Positions 8,653-18,009 of a stretch of 64,000 bases of DNA are shown piece after piece. A model generated the notes under the pieces. It made no database searches, had not been told where the DNA came from, and worked only from the letters and a program-made list of their open reading frames with translations. Every line of letters begins with the position of its first letter. Within the stretch, counting starts at the first letter, position 1. A program made the position numbers and the translations under genes. The stretch comes from Candidatus Dependentiae bacterium (GTDB lineage: Bacteria; Babelota; Babeliae; Babelales; Vermiphilaceae). Location: NCBI GenBank assembly GCA_020431705.1, contig JAGQHQ010000001.1, positions 1-64,000 of the forward strand, given 5' to 3'.

Positions 8653-10635
8653 ATGGAAGGAATCTTCAAAAAGTCTCTTTGCTTTGCTGTGCTTTTGGGC
8701 TCAGCAGTCATCGGAGCAACAAGCAAAGTTGCTCCATTTATCAGCCCTCGCTCCCGTTCTGTTGATTCAGCACTAGAACTTGCTGGCTGGACAAATCATG
8801 TGAATTTGTATGACATGGAAGGTATTTACGGCACACTTGCAATTACACCGCAATACACCCGTTCATTCCGAGAAGATAAAACAATCATACCTTGTTTATT
8901 TGGTGGTGATGTGGATTGCAGCTCATGCCCTACATTGAAAATTTCAGGTAGATGTGCCGAAGACAGAGGTGCTAATGATTGGTTGGCAGATTACTTTGGC
9001 TTGCCACAAGATTTCGAATCAGAAGTTCAATTTTCTCCAAATGTTGACACGTTTAGTGTAGATTTCAATTTCTACATTGGCTTGAATTCATGGTGGGAAG
9101 GCTTGTTCTTCAGGATGCATGCACCAATTGAACACGCTCGTTACAAACTTGGCTTCAAGGAAACAGTAAAAACTGAAGGCACTAAAAACCATGAAGAGGG
9201 CTACTTTAGTGAAGCATATATCCTTCGTGCAAGCTTGCTCAATAAGTTTGAAGACTTTGTATCAGACTGTAAAGTTCCTGGTTTAAGCGGTCAAGAATCA
9301 AACGCCAACACAGATGCAATAAGCTCTAAAGTCACATTTGAAAAACTGAGTTGCGCAAAAATGTCTACCTGCAAACGGCTAACAGAAACTCAGCTTTCTG
9401 ATATACAGGCTGCTATTGGATGGAACTTCTTGCAAGACAAAGATTACCACATGGGTATTGCACTCAGAGCTTCTGCGCCAACTGGTACTCGTCCAGAAGG
9501 ATGCTTCTTGTTCGAACCAATTGTTGGTAACGGGCATCACTGGGAACTTGGCGGTAGCTTGAGTGGTCACATTCTTTTCTGGGAAAGTGATGATGAAGAG
9601 TCTCATTTTGGCTTGTGGGTTGATGCAAACGTAACACACATGTTCAAAACCCGCCAACGTCGTTTTTTTGATTTGGTAAATCAGGGTGGTAACTCACGGT
9701 ATATGCTCGCAATGAAGCTTGGCACACCAGTTAACAATCTGTTTGGTAATCCAGCAGCAGGTGACAATGATGGGAGTGTTGCACCTTCTGCACAATTTGC
9801 TAATGTATTCCGCCCAGTTGCAAACCTCACTTGCTGTGATGTTGATGTAAGCATTGGCGTGCAAGGTGACGTAACAGCAATGTTCAACTACACTAATGGC
9901 GGCTTTGCATGGGATCTTGGGTATAACTTCTGGGGCCGAAGCTGCGAAAAAATCGAAGTAAACTGCGATTGCCCATGCCCACTTGAAAAAGAACCAAAAT
10001 CATGGGCGCTCAAAGGTGACTCATCCGTATATGGCTTCTCCGCTTTAGCAGATGGAGGTGCATTAACCCAAAATACTGCTATACCACTTTCAGCAACACA
10101 AACTGGTGCTGGTAAATCTACTATTCATGCAGGTGCAAATGTTCCCATAGGAACTAGCTGCTCTGATGCGACAAGCCTCAATCCTAATATTGATAATGCT
10201 CAATTTGCTCGGGTTGTAGCAGATAATACAGCTAGTGAAAATATTAACAATTTGAGAAGTTCCAGTACAACATACACTAGATCTCAAACAAGAACATCGG
10301 TAAATCCTATCTTTTTAACAATAGACGATATGGATTTGAGCGGTGCACGCACCAAAGGTCAATCGCACAAAATCTTCACTCACTTGAGTTATACATGGCA
10401 AGATACAGATCGCTGGACACCATACGTAGGTGTTGGTGCAAAAGCTGAGTTTTCTTCAAGCAAAGATTGCTGCACTTCAACAGACAGCAGCTCTTGCTCA
10501 ACAACTTCAAGCTCTTGCAGCACAGGAAACTGTGGCTCATGCAGCTCATGCTGTGATACCTCTTGCGATAGTTGCATGAAATGTAACTTCTCTGAATGGG
10601 GTGTCTGGGTTAAAGGTGGCGTATCCTTTGACTAA
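8653..10635 (+). CDS. Cys-rich outer-membrane beta-barrel protein, paralogue 1
   Basis: No named family recognised. The 660-aa product begins with a signal peptide (MEGIFKKSLCFAVLLG, ending near Ala-Thr-Ser) and ends GGVSFD, a barrel-like final strand with a penultimate Phe. Long stretches alternate polar and hydrophobic residues with many aromatics. Family blocks in order: FISPRSRSVDSALELAGW, DWLADYFGLP, FEPIVGNGHHWELGG, RRFFDLV, FRPVANLTCCDVDV, CDCPCPLE, DNAQFARV, SHKIFTHLSY, CMKCNFSEWG. About 26 cysteines lie outside the signal peptide, many as CC, CxC and CxxC, so disulfide cross-linking is likely. The ATG at 8653 has AAGGAG 7 nt upstream; an in-frame ATG at 8617 does not. It uses more C/G-ending codons than its paralogues, suggesting high expression. 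A terminator follows at 10685. A porin or major structural surface protein is the best guess. Confidence 0.8.
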   Translation: MEGIFKKSLCFAVLLGSAVIGATSKVAPFISPRSRSVDSALELAGWTNHVNLYDMEGIYGTLAITPQYTRSFREDKTIIPCLFGGDVDCSSCPTLKISGRCAEDRGANDWLADYFGLPQDFESEVQFSPNVDTFSVDFNFYIGLNSWWEGLFFRMHAPIEHARYKLGFKETVKTEGTKNHEEGYFSEAYILRASLLNKFEDFVSDCKVPGLSGQESNANTDAISSKVTFEKLSCAKMSTCKRLTETQLSDIQAAIGWNFLQDKDYHMGIALRASAPTGTRPEGCFLFEPIVGNGHHWELGGSLSGHILFWESDDEESHFGLWVDANVTHMFKTRQRRFFDLVNQGGNSRYMLAMKLGTPVNNLFGNPAAGDNDGSVAPSAQFANVFRPVANLTCCDVDVSIGVQGDVTAMFNYTNGGFAWDLGYNFWGRSCEKIEVNCDCPCPLEKEPKSWALKGDSSVYGFSALADGGALTQNTAIPLSATQTGAGKSTIHAGANVPIGTSCSDATSLNPNIDNAQFARVVADNTASENINNLRSSSTTYTRSQTRTSVNPIFLTIDDMDLSGARTKGQSHKIFTHLSYTWQDTDRWTPYVGVGAKAEFSSSKDCCTSTDSSSCSTTSSSCSTGNCGSCSSCCDTSCDSCMKCNFSEWGVWVKGGVSFD

Positions 10636-10684
10636 GGTATTCGTATAACTGATTTTAAGTCAGTTAATAAACAAAGCTAGTACG

Positions 10685-10717
10685 AAAAAGGCTCGGTTAA
10701 TTCCGAGCCTTTTTTTA
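10685..10717 (+). terminator. Rho-independent terminator after barrel gene 1
   Basis: A 12-bp perfect stem, AAAAAGGCTCGG (10685-10696) with CCGAGCCTTTTT (10703-10714), has a 6-nt loop and a run of seven T. It ends transcription of the first barrel gene, so the second must have its own promoter. Confidence 0.92.
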
Positions 10718-10815
10718 TTGAAATATATAAAAATTTGATCTAGTGTAAAAAATGATTTATCAAAAAACAGTAAAATAAAACTCTTTTGATATTATAGAAA
10801 AGCGGAAGGAGGAGG
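10716..10815 (+). promoter_or_regulatory. leader of second barrel gene, similar to leader 1
   Basis: Directly after the terminator is a 26-bp block (10716-10741) matching 24 of 26 bases of the block at 8436-8461. An extended -10 candidate follows, TGA then TATTAT at 10790-10795. Next comes the purine tract GAAGGAGGAGG at 10805-10815, again resembling a strong ribosome binding site but 113 bases from the true ATG at 10929. No sensible reading frame starts nearby; the closest is a TTG with a 7-codon frame. The same order of elements in two leaders whose other sequence has drifted argues for function, probably promoter plus 5' mRNA stabiliser. Confidence 0.5.
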
Positions 10816-10928
10816 TAGCACAACAAAATCTTGCTATCTGATAGTATCATTTGATTATGTTGACATATCGCGCACGATAATTTTGCGCACCAGTTACATG
10901 CATTATATTAAAAAAAAGGAGTTGTAGC

Positions 10929-12902
10929 ATGCAAACAATGCTCAAAAAATATATATACCTTGCTTTACTTTCTAGCATGGTTATCCTACAGGCAACAAGT
11001 GGTGTTGTTCCTCTCATTAGCCCCCGCTCTCGCTCGGTTGATTCTGCATTGGAACTTGCTGGTTGGGCGCATAGCGTTAATCTATATGACAAAGAAGAAA
11101 TATATGGCAGTCTTGCTATCACACCACAATACACGCGCTCATTCAGAGAAAACAAAACAATTATTCCATGTTTATTTAACGGCGATGTAGATTGCAGTTG
11201 CCCACGCCCAATACTAAGAGTATCTGGTAAATGCAGCACCAACCGCACATCAACTGATTGGTTAGCTGATTATTTTGGTTTGCCATCAGATTTTGAATCA
11301 GAAATAACCTTTAAACCGCGCATAGAAACGTTTAGCGTAGATTTTAATTTGTATATTGGCCTTAATGAGTGGTGGGAAAATGCATACTTTAGAATTCATG
11401 CACCAATTGAACGTGCACAGTATCGCTTAAATATGAGTGAAACGGTAAAAGAAACTGGAACACGTGGCCACGATGAAGGCTACTTTAGCCAAGCTTTTAT
11501 ACCACGCGATAATTTACTTAACACATTTCAGGATTTTATTGTTGATTGCAAAGTCCCAACACTTGATGGACAATTTAATGCCAGCACATCAACAGCAAAA
11601 AAAGGTAATGTTGAATTTGAAAAACTAACATGTGCAAAAATTTCCGGATGTAAAAAACTCAATGAAACAAAACTTTCTGATCTACAATGTGCTTTGGGTT
11701 GGAATTTTTTTCAGAATAAAAACTATCACATTGGTATTTTAATTCGCGCATCAGCACCGACTGGCACGCGACCTAGCGGTGAATATCTTTTTGAGCCAAT
11801 TGTTGGTAACGGCCACCACTGGGAGCTTGGTGGTGGTATAAGCATGCACAAAATTTTGTGGGAAAGTGATGATGAAAAATCAAGTTTTGGTGTATGGATT
11901 GATGCACATGTAACCCATCTGTTTAAAACACACCAAAAAAGATTTTTTGATTTAGTACATAATGGCGGCAACTCTCGCTATATGCTTGCAGCAAAACTTG
12001 GTATACCCGTAGGTCAAAATTTATGGGCAAATACATTAGCAGGTGATCAAACCGGAAGTATACAACCGTCTGCTGAGTTTAAAAATGTTTTTCGCCCAGT
12101 AGCAAACTTAACCTGCTGTGATGTTGATGTCAGTAGCAGTGTACAGGGTGATGTAACTGCAATGTTTAATTATACATGTAACAAATTCTCATGGGATATT
12201 GGATATAACTTCTGGGCACGAGGGTGCGAAAAAATAAAATTCAGCTGTGATTGCCCATGCCCACTTGAAAAAGAACCAAACACCTGGACTCTCAAAGGTG
12301 ATGCGTATGTATACGGATTTGGTGCAAACAACGCTACTACAGAAGCACTCCGATCATTACCTGTTGCACTATCTGCAACCAATAGTAAAGCAAACGTTCA
12401 TTCAGGCAGCAATACATCAATAGGATCAGCTTGTAACACAGAGTCCGCAGGACAATCAGTTGATACACGAAGAAATCAACAAATAGACAACGCTCAGTTT
12501 GCTCGTTTAGTTACCGGTAACGGCGCAAATGAAAACATTGTTTTTGCAAGAAATATATCTGCAGGTAATGATCACCAAACAAGCACCTCAAAAGATCCTA
12601 TTTTCCTAACGGTAGATGATATTGATTTGTGTAATGCAGAAACACGTGGTATGTCTCACAAAATTTTTACGCACATTAGCTACCGTTTTGAAGAAAGAGA
12701 AAATGGATGGATACCATACATTGGTGTTGGCGCAAAAGCTGAATTTGCGCAAAATAAAGAGTGCTGCTCACAAGAAGGTACTAACTCATGCGATGGCGCA
12801 GACGGTGGATGCTGTTGTTGCAAAGACCACTGTGAAAGTTGTATGAAATGCAATATTTCTGAATGGGGTGTGTGGGCAAAAGGTGGAATATCATTTGATT
12901 AA
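10929..12902 (+). CDS. Cys-rich outer-membrane beta-barrel protein, paralogue 2
   Basis: 657-aa paralogue of the gene at 8653, closest to it along the whole length. Signal peptide at residues 1-25, then LISPRSRSVDSALELAGW. All family blocks are present, including DWLADYFGLPSDF, FEPIVGNGHHWELGGG, VANLTCCDVDV, CDCPCPLEKEP and IDNAQFARLV, with a C-terminal CESCMKCN and a final strand ending GGISFD. The segment between VYGF and DNAQFAR and the Cys-rich loop before the final strand differ most among paralogues, as expected of surface-exposed loops. AGGAG lies 7 nt before the ATG. Only 53 bp separate it from the third paralogue, and no terminator is present, so the two are probably co-transcribed. 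Confidence 0.8.
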   Translation: MQTMLKKYIYLALLSSMVILQATSGVVPLISPRSRSVDSALELAGWAHSVNLYDKEEIYGSLAITPQYTRSFRENKTIIPCLFNGDVDCSCPRPILRVSGKCSTNRTSTDWLADYFGLPSDFESEITFKPRIETFSVDFNLYIGLNEWWENAYFRIHAPIERAQYRLNMSETVKETGTRGHDEGYFSQAFIPRDNLLNTFQDFIVDCKVPTLDGQFNASTSTAKKGNVEFEKLTCAKISGCKKLNETKLSDLQCALGWNFFQNKNYHIGILIRASAPTGTRPSGEYLFEPIVGNGHHWELGGGISMHKILWESDDEKSSFGVWIDAHVTHLFKTHQKRFFDLVHNGGNSRYMLAAKLGIPVGQNLWANTLAGDQTGSIQPSAEFKNVFRPVANLTCCDVDVSSSVQGDVTAMFNYTCNKFSWDIGYNFWARGCEKIKFSCDCPCPLEKEPNTWTLKGDAYVYGFGANNATTEALRSLPVALSATNSKANVHSGSNTSIGSACNTESAGQSVDTRRNQQIDNAQFARLVTGNGANENIVFARNISAGNDHQTSTSKDPIFLTVDDIDLCNAETRGMSHKIFTHISYRFEERENGWIPYIGVGAKAEFAQNKECCSQEGTNSCDGADGGCCCCKDHCESCMKCNISEWGVWAKGGISFD

Positions 12903-12919
12903 TTATATAACACAAGGCG

Positions 12920-12938
12920 ACGGTGGTAACATCACCGT
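12920..12938 (+). other. intercistronic hairpin between barrel genes 2 and 3
   Basis: ACGGTG (12920-12925) pairs with CACCGT (12933-12938) around a 7-nt loop. No T run follows, so it is not an intrinsic terminator. In a joint transcript it could protect the 3' end of the upstream message or tune expression of the third gene. Confidence 0.45.
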
Positions 12939-12955
12939 AAACAAGGAGTAACCCA

Positions 12956-15022
12956 ATGCGAACTCAACTAAAAAAATACACGTTCAGTACTTTACTGATA
13001 AGCGCAGTATTGACTCAAGCAAGTGGTAAAGTTGCACCATTAATTAGACCGCGTTCACGCAGCGTTGATACGGCATTAGAACTTGCTGGTTGTACCAATC
13101 ATATACACATGTATGATAAAGAAAGTTTTTATAAAACATGTGCTATAACAGCACAATACAATAGAACATTCCACTCAGAAAACACTATTGCACCGGCACT
13201 TTTTGGTGACGATTTAATCAACTGCAATTGCCCAACAATCAATATTTCTGGCAAATGTTATTCTGACAGAACACCAAAAGATTGGTTAGCAGATTATTTT
13301 GGACTACCACAAGATTTTAAGTCATACATTACTTTTGACCCACGAGTTGATTCTGCAAGCATTGACTTTAACTTATTCATTGGGCTAAACGAATGGTATG
13401 ATGGTATGTATATTAAAATCCACGCACCAGTAGAACACATTCGCTATCGCCTTGGTTATTCTGAGCACATTATTAACAAAGGTACATTACCACATGAAGA
13501 AGGTTATTTTAGTGATGCTGAAATACCTCGTGCAAACTTACTCGACAGTTTTGAGGACTTTGTGAATACATGCCGTGTACCAGATCTGAATGGAATTATA
13601 CCCAATAACAATGACTCAGATAACGGAGAAGGTACAGCAACTAATGGTAACGTTGAATTTGAAAAATTAAACTGTGCTCGCATGGTAACCTGCGGTAAAC
13701 TTACCAAAACACGTCTTTCTGATTTGCACGTTGCTATTGGTTATGACTTCCTACAAGATTATGATCACCATCTTGGCATCGAAGTTCGGTTTGCAGCACC
13801 AACGGGTAATCGACCAGAAGGCTCCTATCTATTTGAACCAATTGTTGGTAACGGACATCACTGGGAAATTGGTGGTGGTTTGAATGGTCACGTGATGTTA
13901 TGGGAGCGTGATGATCAAGAATCACACTTTAGCCTCTGGTTCCAGGCAAATATTACACATTTGATCAAAACTCGCCAACGTCGTTTTTTTGATTTAATCA
14001 ATGGTTCCAATTCTCGCTATATGCTTGCAGCAAAAATGGGCACACCAGTAACAAATCTATTCGCTTCAACAGATCCTAATGCTGCAAATCCAAATCCATC
14101 AATGCCTTCTGCACAATTTGCACGTGTGTTCCGCCCAGTAGCAAATCTTACCTGCTGCGATGTTGATGTGAGTATTGGTGTACAAGGTGATGCATCGGCA
14201 ATGTTTAACTATACCTACAAAGGTTATTCTTGGGATATTGGGTATAACTTCTGGGGTAGAACGTGCGAAAAAATAAAAGTAAACTGCGATTGCCCTTGTC
14301 CTCTTGAGCGAGAAGAGCGCACATGGGTACTCAAAGGTGATGCGCACGTAATCGGATTCACACCTAATAATGCTACTGAAGAAGGAGGGGGAGCCACCAA
14401 TAATCCAGGAGCAAATAATAGCCCAATAGCACTCTCTGCATCTAATAGCAAGGCAACGTTGCATGCAGGCAGCAACGTACCTATTGGTAGAAATTGCAAC
14501 AGCGGCCGTAGCAATCTGGCAGACACTCCTAATTTTACCGCACCAGATACTCGTAGGAACCAAAATATTGACAACCCGCAGTTTGCATTCCACAATACCG
14601 GAGAGGATGATGATATCCACTTCCGAAGAAATGAGAATATAAGCAATAATAATGGTAATAACCAAACTAATACATCAAATAATCCTATTTTCTTAAGTAT
14701 CAACGATGTTGATTTTTGTGCTGCAGAAACAAAAGGATGCTCACACAAAATTTTTACTCACTTGAGTTATACATGGACAGATTTAGAACGCTGGGAACCA
14801 CACCTTGGCTTTGGTGCCAAAGTTGAATTTTCTCGCAGTAAAAAATGTTGCCCAGAAACCAACTGCAAACCAGCACCAACATTCAGCGACAGGAACCCAT
14901 GCAGTTTTGGATCTGAATGTGGCTCATGTAGTGACGCATGCGAATTGCCATGTTATGAATGTTTGAAATGTAACTTTACCGAATGGGGTATTTGGTTAAA
15001 AGGTGGTGTGTCTTTTGACTAA
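12956..15022 (+). CDS. Cys-rich outer-membrane beta-barrel protein, paralogue 3
   Basis: 688-aa paralogue, the longest of the set. The signal peptide ends near Ala-Ser-Gly-Lys, followed by LIRPRSRSVDTALELAG. Family blocks DWLADYFGLPQDF, APTGNRPEG, FEPIVGNGHHWEIGGG, VANLTCCDVDV and CDCPCPLE are all kept. It differs by an Asn-rich, Gly-rich insertion at about residues 470-570 (runs such as NNNGNNQ) and a longer Cys-rich loop near the end. The last strand is GGVSFD. AAGGAG precedes the ATG at usual spacing. It probably shares a transcript with paralogue 2. Long frames on the opposite strand (14099-14748) are shadows. Confidence 0.8.
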   Translation: MRTQLKKYTFSTLLISAVLTQASGKVAPLIRPRSRSVDTALELAGCTNHIHMYDKESFYKTCAITAQYNRTFHSENTIAPALFGDDLINCNCPTINISGKCYSDRTPKDWLADYFGLPQDFKSYITFDPRVDSASIDFNLFIGLNEWYDGMYIKIHAPVEHIRYRLGYSEHIINKGTLPHEEGYFSDAEIPRANLLDSFEDFVNTCRVPDLNGIIPNNNDSDNGEGTATNGNVEFEKLNCARMVTCGKLTKTRLSDLHVAIGYDFLQDYDHHLGIEVRFAAPTGNRPEGSYLFEPIVGNGHHWEIGGGLNGHVMLWERDDQESHFSLWFQANITHLIKTRQRRFFDLINGSNSRYMLAAKMGTPVTNLFASTDPNAANPNPSMPSAQFARVFRPVANLTCCDVDVSIGVQGDASAMFNYTYKGYSWDIGYNFWGRTCEKIKVNCDCPCPLEREERTWVLKGDAHVIGFTPNNATEEGGGATNNPGANNSPIALSASNSKATLHAGSNVPIGRNCNSGRSNLADTPNFTAPDTRRNQNIDNPQFAFHNTGEDDDIHFRRNENISNNNGNNQTNTSNNPIFLSINDVDFCAAETKGCSHKIFTHLSYTWTDLERWEPHLGFGAKVEFSRSKKCCPETNCKPAPTFSDRNPCSFGSECGSCSDACELPCYECLKCNFTEWGIWLKGGVSFD

Positions 15023-15088
15023 CGCGTGATAAGCGTTTACTTTTCCCTGTGCTCATTCAAATATATAACAAACGACATAACATATAAT

Positions 15089-15130
15089 AAGGGGTCTTAC
15101 GTTCACAAAAAAACCGAACGAAAGCCCCTT
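15089..15130 (+). terminator. imperfect hairpin after barrel gene 3
   Basis: AAGGGGTCTTACGTTC (15089-15104) pairs with GAACGAAAGCCCCTT (15116-15130), with one bulge and one mismatch, 66 bp after the stop of the third barrel gene. There is no clean T tract, so its role as a terminator is tentative. The rest of the gap 15023-15332 shows no gene or other clear signal. Confidence 0.45.
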
Positions 15131-15332
15131 GTTCATATAAACAAAACAGCAGCATGCAAATTCTTCATGGTTAAAAATACGCTATACTTTACAATAATCA
15201 ATATTCATGCAATACTATTAGTTCAATAACTTATTAAGCTTGAAAGTCTCACTAGAAAATTTTTAAGTAAAGACGTAAGATTGTTGGGAATATGATATAT
15301 AATGTATATTTTTTATTAGGGTTGAATTTTTT

Positions 15333-15692
15333 ATGAAAACGTGTCCACAATTTAGTACAAAGATCTTTTTTTCTATTCTTATCTTAACATCTATTTTTTC
15401 TACTTATTTACATGGTTCACTATTTTCTTATATAAATGACAAAATAGGTATAGGCAAAGGTGCAGAGGAAATAACAAAAAACATAGTAAAATATTCATTC
15501 ACGTGTGCTGGTGGGTTATCACTTCTTGCCTCATTTTACTTTGCTTTAAAAAATAAAACGGACACTGCTGGTAAATGTTTTGCTTTTTCTGCACTAGCTT
15601 GCATGCCAATAAGTCTTAGTACATACATGGCCTCTAGAAAAAAAGGGGTGCATCTATCTGAAGAAGAAGAAAGTAAAAAAGGGTGCATCTAA
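15333..15692 (+). CDS. small membrane protein of unknown function
   Basis: Not recognised. 119 aa with an N-terminal hydrophobic segment (about residues 10-28, a signal peptide or anchor), then two more hydrophobic stretches (about 50-68 and 82-98) and a short charged tail rich in Lys and Glu. It sits between the third and fourth barrel genes on the same strand and ends just before a very strong hairpin terminator. The small Gly-rich hydrophobic layout recalls the proteins at 44493 and 45019, but I see no clear homology. The ribosome binding site is weak (AGGG 13 nt upstream). Confidence 0.55.
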   Translation: MKTCPQFSTKIFFSILILTSIFSTYLHGSLFSYINDKIGIGKGAEEITKNIVKYSFTCAGGLSLLASFYFALKNKTDTAGKCFAFSALACMPISLSTYMASRKKGVHLSEEEESKKGCI

Positions 15693-15718
15693 AGCATTTG
15701 AAAATAAATAACTTTAGT

Positions 15719-15774
15719 AAATCAAAAGTACAAAAAGACCTGGTTGTAATCAGGTCTTTTTGTACTTTTGATTT
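15719..15774 (+). terminator. 24-bp perfect hairpin terminator
   Basis: Positions 15719-15742 and 15751-15774 are perfect reverse complements of each other (24 bp) around an 8-nt loop. The core AAAAAGACCTG/CAGGTCTTTTT has A and T runs flanking a GC-rich heart, so it could act in both directions. The AT-rich outer arm is unusually long for an intrinsic terminator. Confidence 0.88.
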
Positions 15775-15910
15775 GATCTATTCATATGTATTTTTAGCAA
15801 TATAAAAACAAGAACGATAATAGTATTGACATTTGATGTATTATTTTGTCAACTATGGATAAGTGTTTTACTCTACATTATTGATACGGAGTAGTAAATA
15901 AGGAGTAGTA

Positions 15911-17848
15911 ATGATAATGCAGCAATCTCGAAAATATTTTTGGGCATCTTTTTTTTTCATTTCAATGATGCTAGCGTCGTCATCAGTTATTTATAGCGTA
16001 ACACCATATTATAGTATCCGAACACAAACATTAGCATTGCCGCGTATTGCTGGTATAACAGAACATATCAATCAAAATGATAAGGACGATTGGTACGGCA
16101 CCTTTAATACAACATTTGGCTACACTCGCTCATTTAAAAGAAACGATATCGTGCGCTGTTTGTTTGATAAAAGTAATTTAAATGACGATTGCAACTGTCC
16201 ATTTTTACGTGTATCTGGTAGCCGCATATCAAACAGAGACGAAAAAGATTGGCTTGCTGATTATTTTGGGTTACCAACCGATTTTAAAAGTGAGATATTC
16301 TTCAAGCCGCGTATTTCTAACTTCATTGTAGATTTTAATGCACATATTGGCTTTGACCACTGGATCGAAGGTGCCTACTTTGAAGTACATGCACCATTTG
16401 TTCACAGTAAATGGGAAATGTGTTTTAACGAAAATATTATTCGCTTTGGCGATGCAGATTATGATCGCGGATATTTTAGTACCATTCCAAACCGTGAAGA
16501 TGATTTAGTTGATAATGTTACCTGTTTTATGTCACACCATGGCACACCAAGGCTCAATGCGCCAAGCGCCAACCCTTCAGAAACATTAACTGATCTTAGC
16601 TTAACTGTTACTTTTAATCCACTATGCTACAGCAGATGGAATAATCGCTGCACTGAAACACGTTTTTCTGACATTTACTTTATTTTAGGTTTTAATGGTA
16701 TACAATCTGACGATTATTCACTCGGCTTATATGCATTAGTAGGTGCACCCGCTGGAACTCGCCCAAAAGGTGAGTATCTTTTTGAGCCAATTGTTGGTAA
16801 CGGCCACCACCCAGAGCTTGGTATTGGAATGAGCGCGCAACATCACTTGTGGCACGATGAAGAAAGTGACACCGATATCACCTTACACCTTGACGGACAT
16901 GCAACTCACCTGTTCAAAACAAAACAAATTCGCTCATTTGATCTTCAATCAAATGGCTGTAACTCCCGCTATATGCTTGCTATGAAACTTGGCACACCAG
17001 TTACAAATCTATTTGCCAATACAATGCTCGGTAATCAATCAGGTAGTGAAGCACCAATTGCACAATTTAAAAATGTATTTACCCCTGTTGCTAACTTAAC
17101 TGCCGCATGTGTTGATGTAACTGCTAGCGTACAAGGGCAACTGACTGCAATGTTTAACATACACAAAAAAAATATTGATTTTGATATAGGGTACCGATTC
17201 TGGGGCCGTGCGTGCGAACGTATACGTATTAATAGCAAATGTCCTCATCAACTTGACTCACAACGTGATGTATGGGCACTCAAAGGGGATGCGCATGTAT
17301 ATGGATTCTTGCGTGGTAGTGTTCCTACCATTGTTGGTAGTGCTGCCAATGATCCGGTAGCTCTTTCCGGCACACAAAGTAAGGCAACAATTCATAAAGG
17401 AACTAATAACTTCATCGCGCTTAATGGTGATCTTGGTGGCGACGAAAATAATAATATTCGCCCAACAGGAAATCCTTTTGTTGATAATGCACAATTTGCA
17501 AGAGCAGTTGCTGACAACTCAACGGTAAATGCCGATATTTTAGATCGCCAAGTTGGCCAGGCAGGAAGACAAACAAAAACATCTAAAGAACCTATTTTCT
17601 TCAATACTGAAGATATCAATTTCGATGGATCACGCACGCGAGGTATTTCACACACGTTGTTCTTCGATATGACATACAGTTGGTTTGATCATGGCAATTG
17701 GTTCCCGTACATAGGTATAGGCGGTAAAGTTGAGTGGGTAAAAACAAACTGTCAGCCATCATGCGATGGTACTGGATGCACATCATGCCAACAATGCACA
17801 CCATCTGAATGGGGTGTGTGGTTTAAGGGCGGCGTCTCATTTAATTAA
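15911..17848 (+). CDS. Cys-containing outer-membrane beta-barrel protein, paralogue 4
   Basis: 645-aa, more diverged member of the family. Signal peptide about residues 1-30. The SPRSRSVD block is replaced by YYSIRTQTLALPRIAGI, but DWLADYFGLPTDFKSEI, FEPIVGNGHHPELG, NSRYMLAMKLGTPVTN, VDNAQFARAV and the final WGVWFKGGVSFN are kept. The VANLTCCDVDV block reads VANLTAACVDV and the CDCPCPLE block reads KCPHQLD, so several conserved cysteines are lost. Upstream, GGAGTAGTA occurs twice, 14 nt apart, giving two ribosome-binding-like sequences; the second (15902-15904) is correctly spaced for the ATG. A terminator follows. Confidence 0.78.
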   Translation: MIMQQSRKYFWASFFFISMMLASSSVIYSVTPYYSIRTQTLALPRIAGITEHINQNDKDDWYGTFNTTFGYTRSFKRNDIVRCLFDKSNLNDDCNCPFLRVSGSRISNRDEKDWLADYFGLPTDFKSEIFFKPRISNFIVDFNAHIGFDHWIEGAYFEVHAPFVHSKWEMCFNENIIRFGDADYDRGYFSTIPNREDDLVDNVTCFMSHHGTPRLNAPSANPSETLTDLSLTVTFNPLCYSRWNNRCTETRFSDIYFILGFNGIQSDDYSLGLYALVGAPAGTRPKGEYLFEPIVGNGHHPELGIGMSAQHHLWHDEESDTDITLHLDGHATHLFKTKQIRSFDLQSNGCNSRYMLAMKLGTPVTNLFANTMLGNQSGSEAPIAQFKNVFTPVANLTAACVDVTASVQGQLTAMFNIHKKNIDFDIGYRFWGRACERIRINSKCPHQLDSQRDVWALKGDAHVYGFLRGSVPTIVGSAANDPVALSGTQSKATIHKGTNNFIALNGDLGGDENNNIRPTGNPFVDNAQFARAVADNSTVNADILDRQVGQAGRQTKTSKEPIFFNTEDINFDGSRTRGISHTLFFDMTYSWFDHGNWFPYIGIGGKVEWVKTNCQPSCDGTGCTSCQQCTPSEWGVWFKGGVSFN

Positions 17849-17871
17849 TAGTTTCCAAAAACATTCTAAAG

Positions 17872-17901
17872 GCCAAGAATTTTTTTCTTGGCTTTTTTTT
17901 T
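17872..17901 (+). terminator. Rho-independent terminator after barrel gene 4
   Basis: Stem GCCAAGAA (17872-17879) with TTCTTGGC (17885-17892), loop of five T, followed by nine T. A textbook intrinsic terminator isolating the fifth barrel gene. Confidence 0.92.
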
Positions 17902-18009
17902 GCTCATAACGCACATTATTTTATTTAAAACAAATTTTTCAAAACCGTTGTAATGCATCAGTATGATATAGTAGAGTATGTAGCAGATGGATCAAGGGGG
18001 AGTAGAAAT

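Noticed and set aside
8536-8655. Start of a small leader gene after GAAAGGAGGGA
   Set aside because: The nearest ATG (8568) is 21 nt away and gives a 21-codon frame without matching counterpart in leader 2.
14099-14748. Two long antisense frames of 174-188 aa inside barrel gene 3
   Set aside because: They mirror the strongly biased codon pattern of the real gene and have no ribosome binding site or conserved motif.
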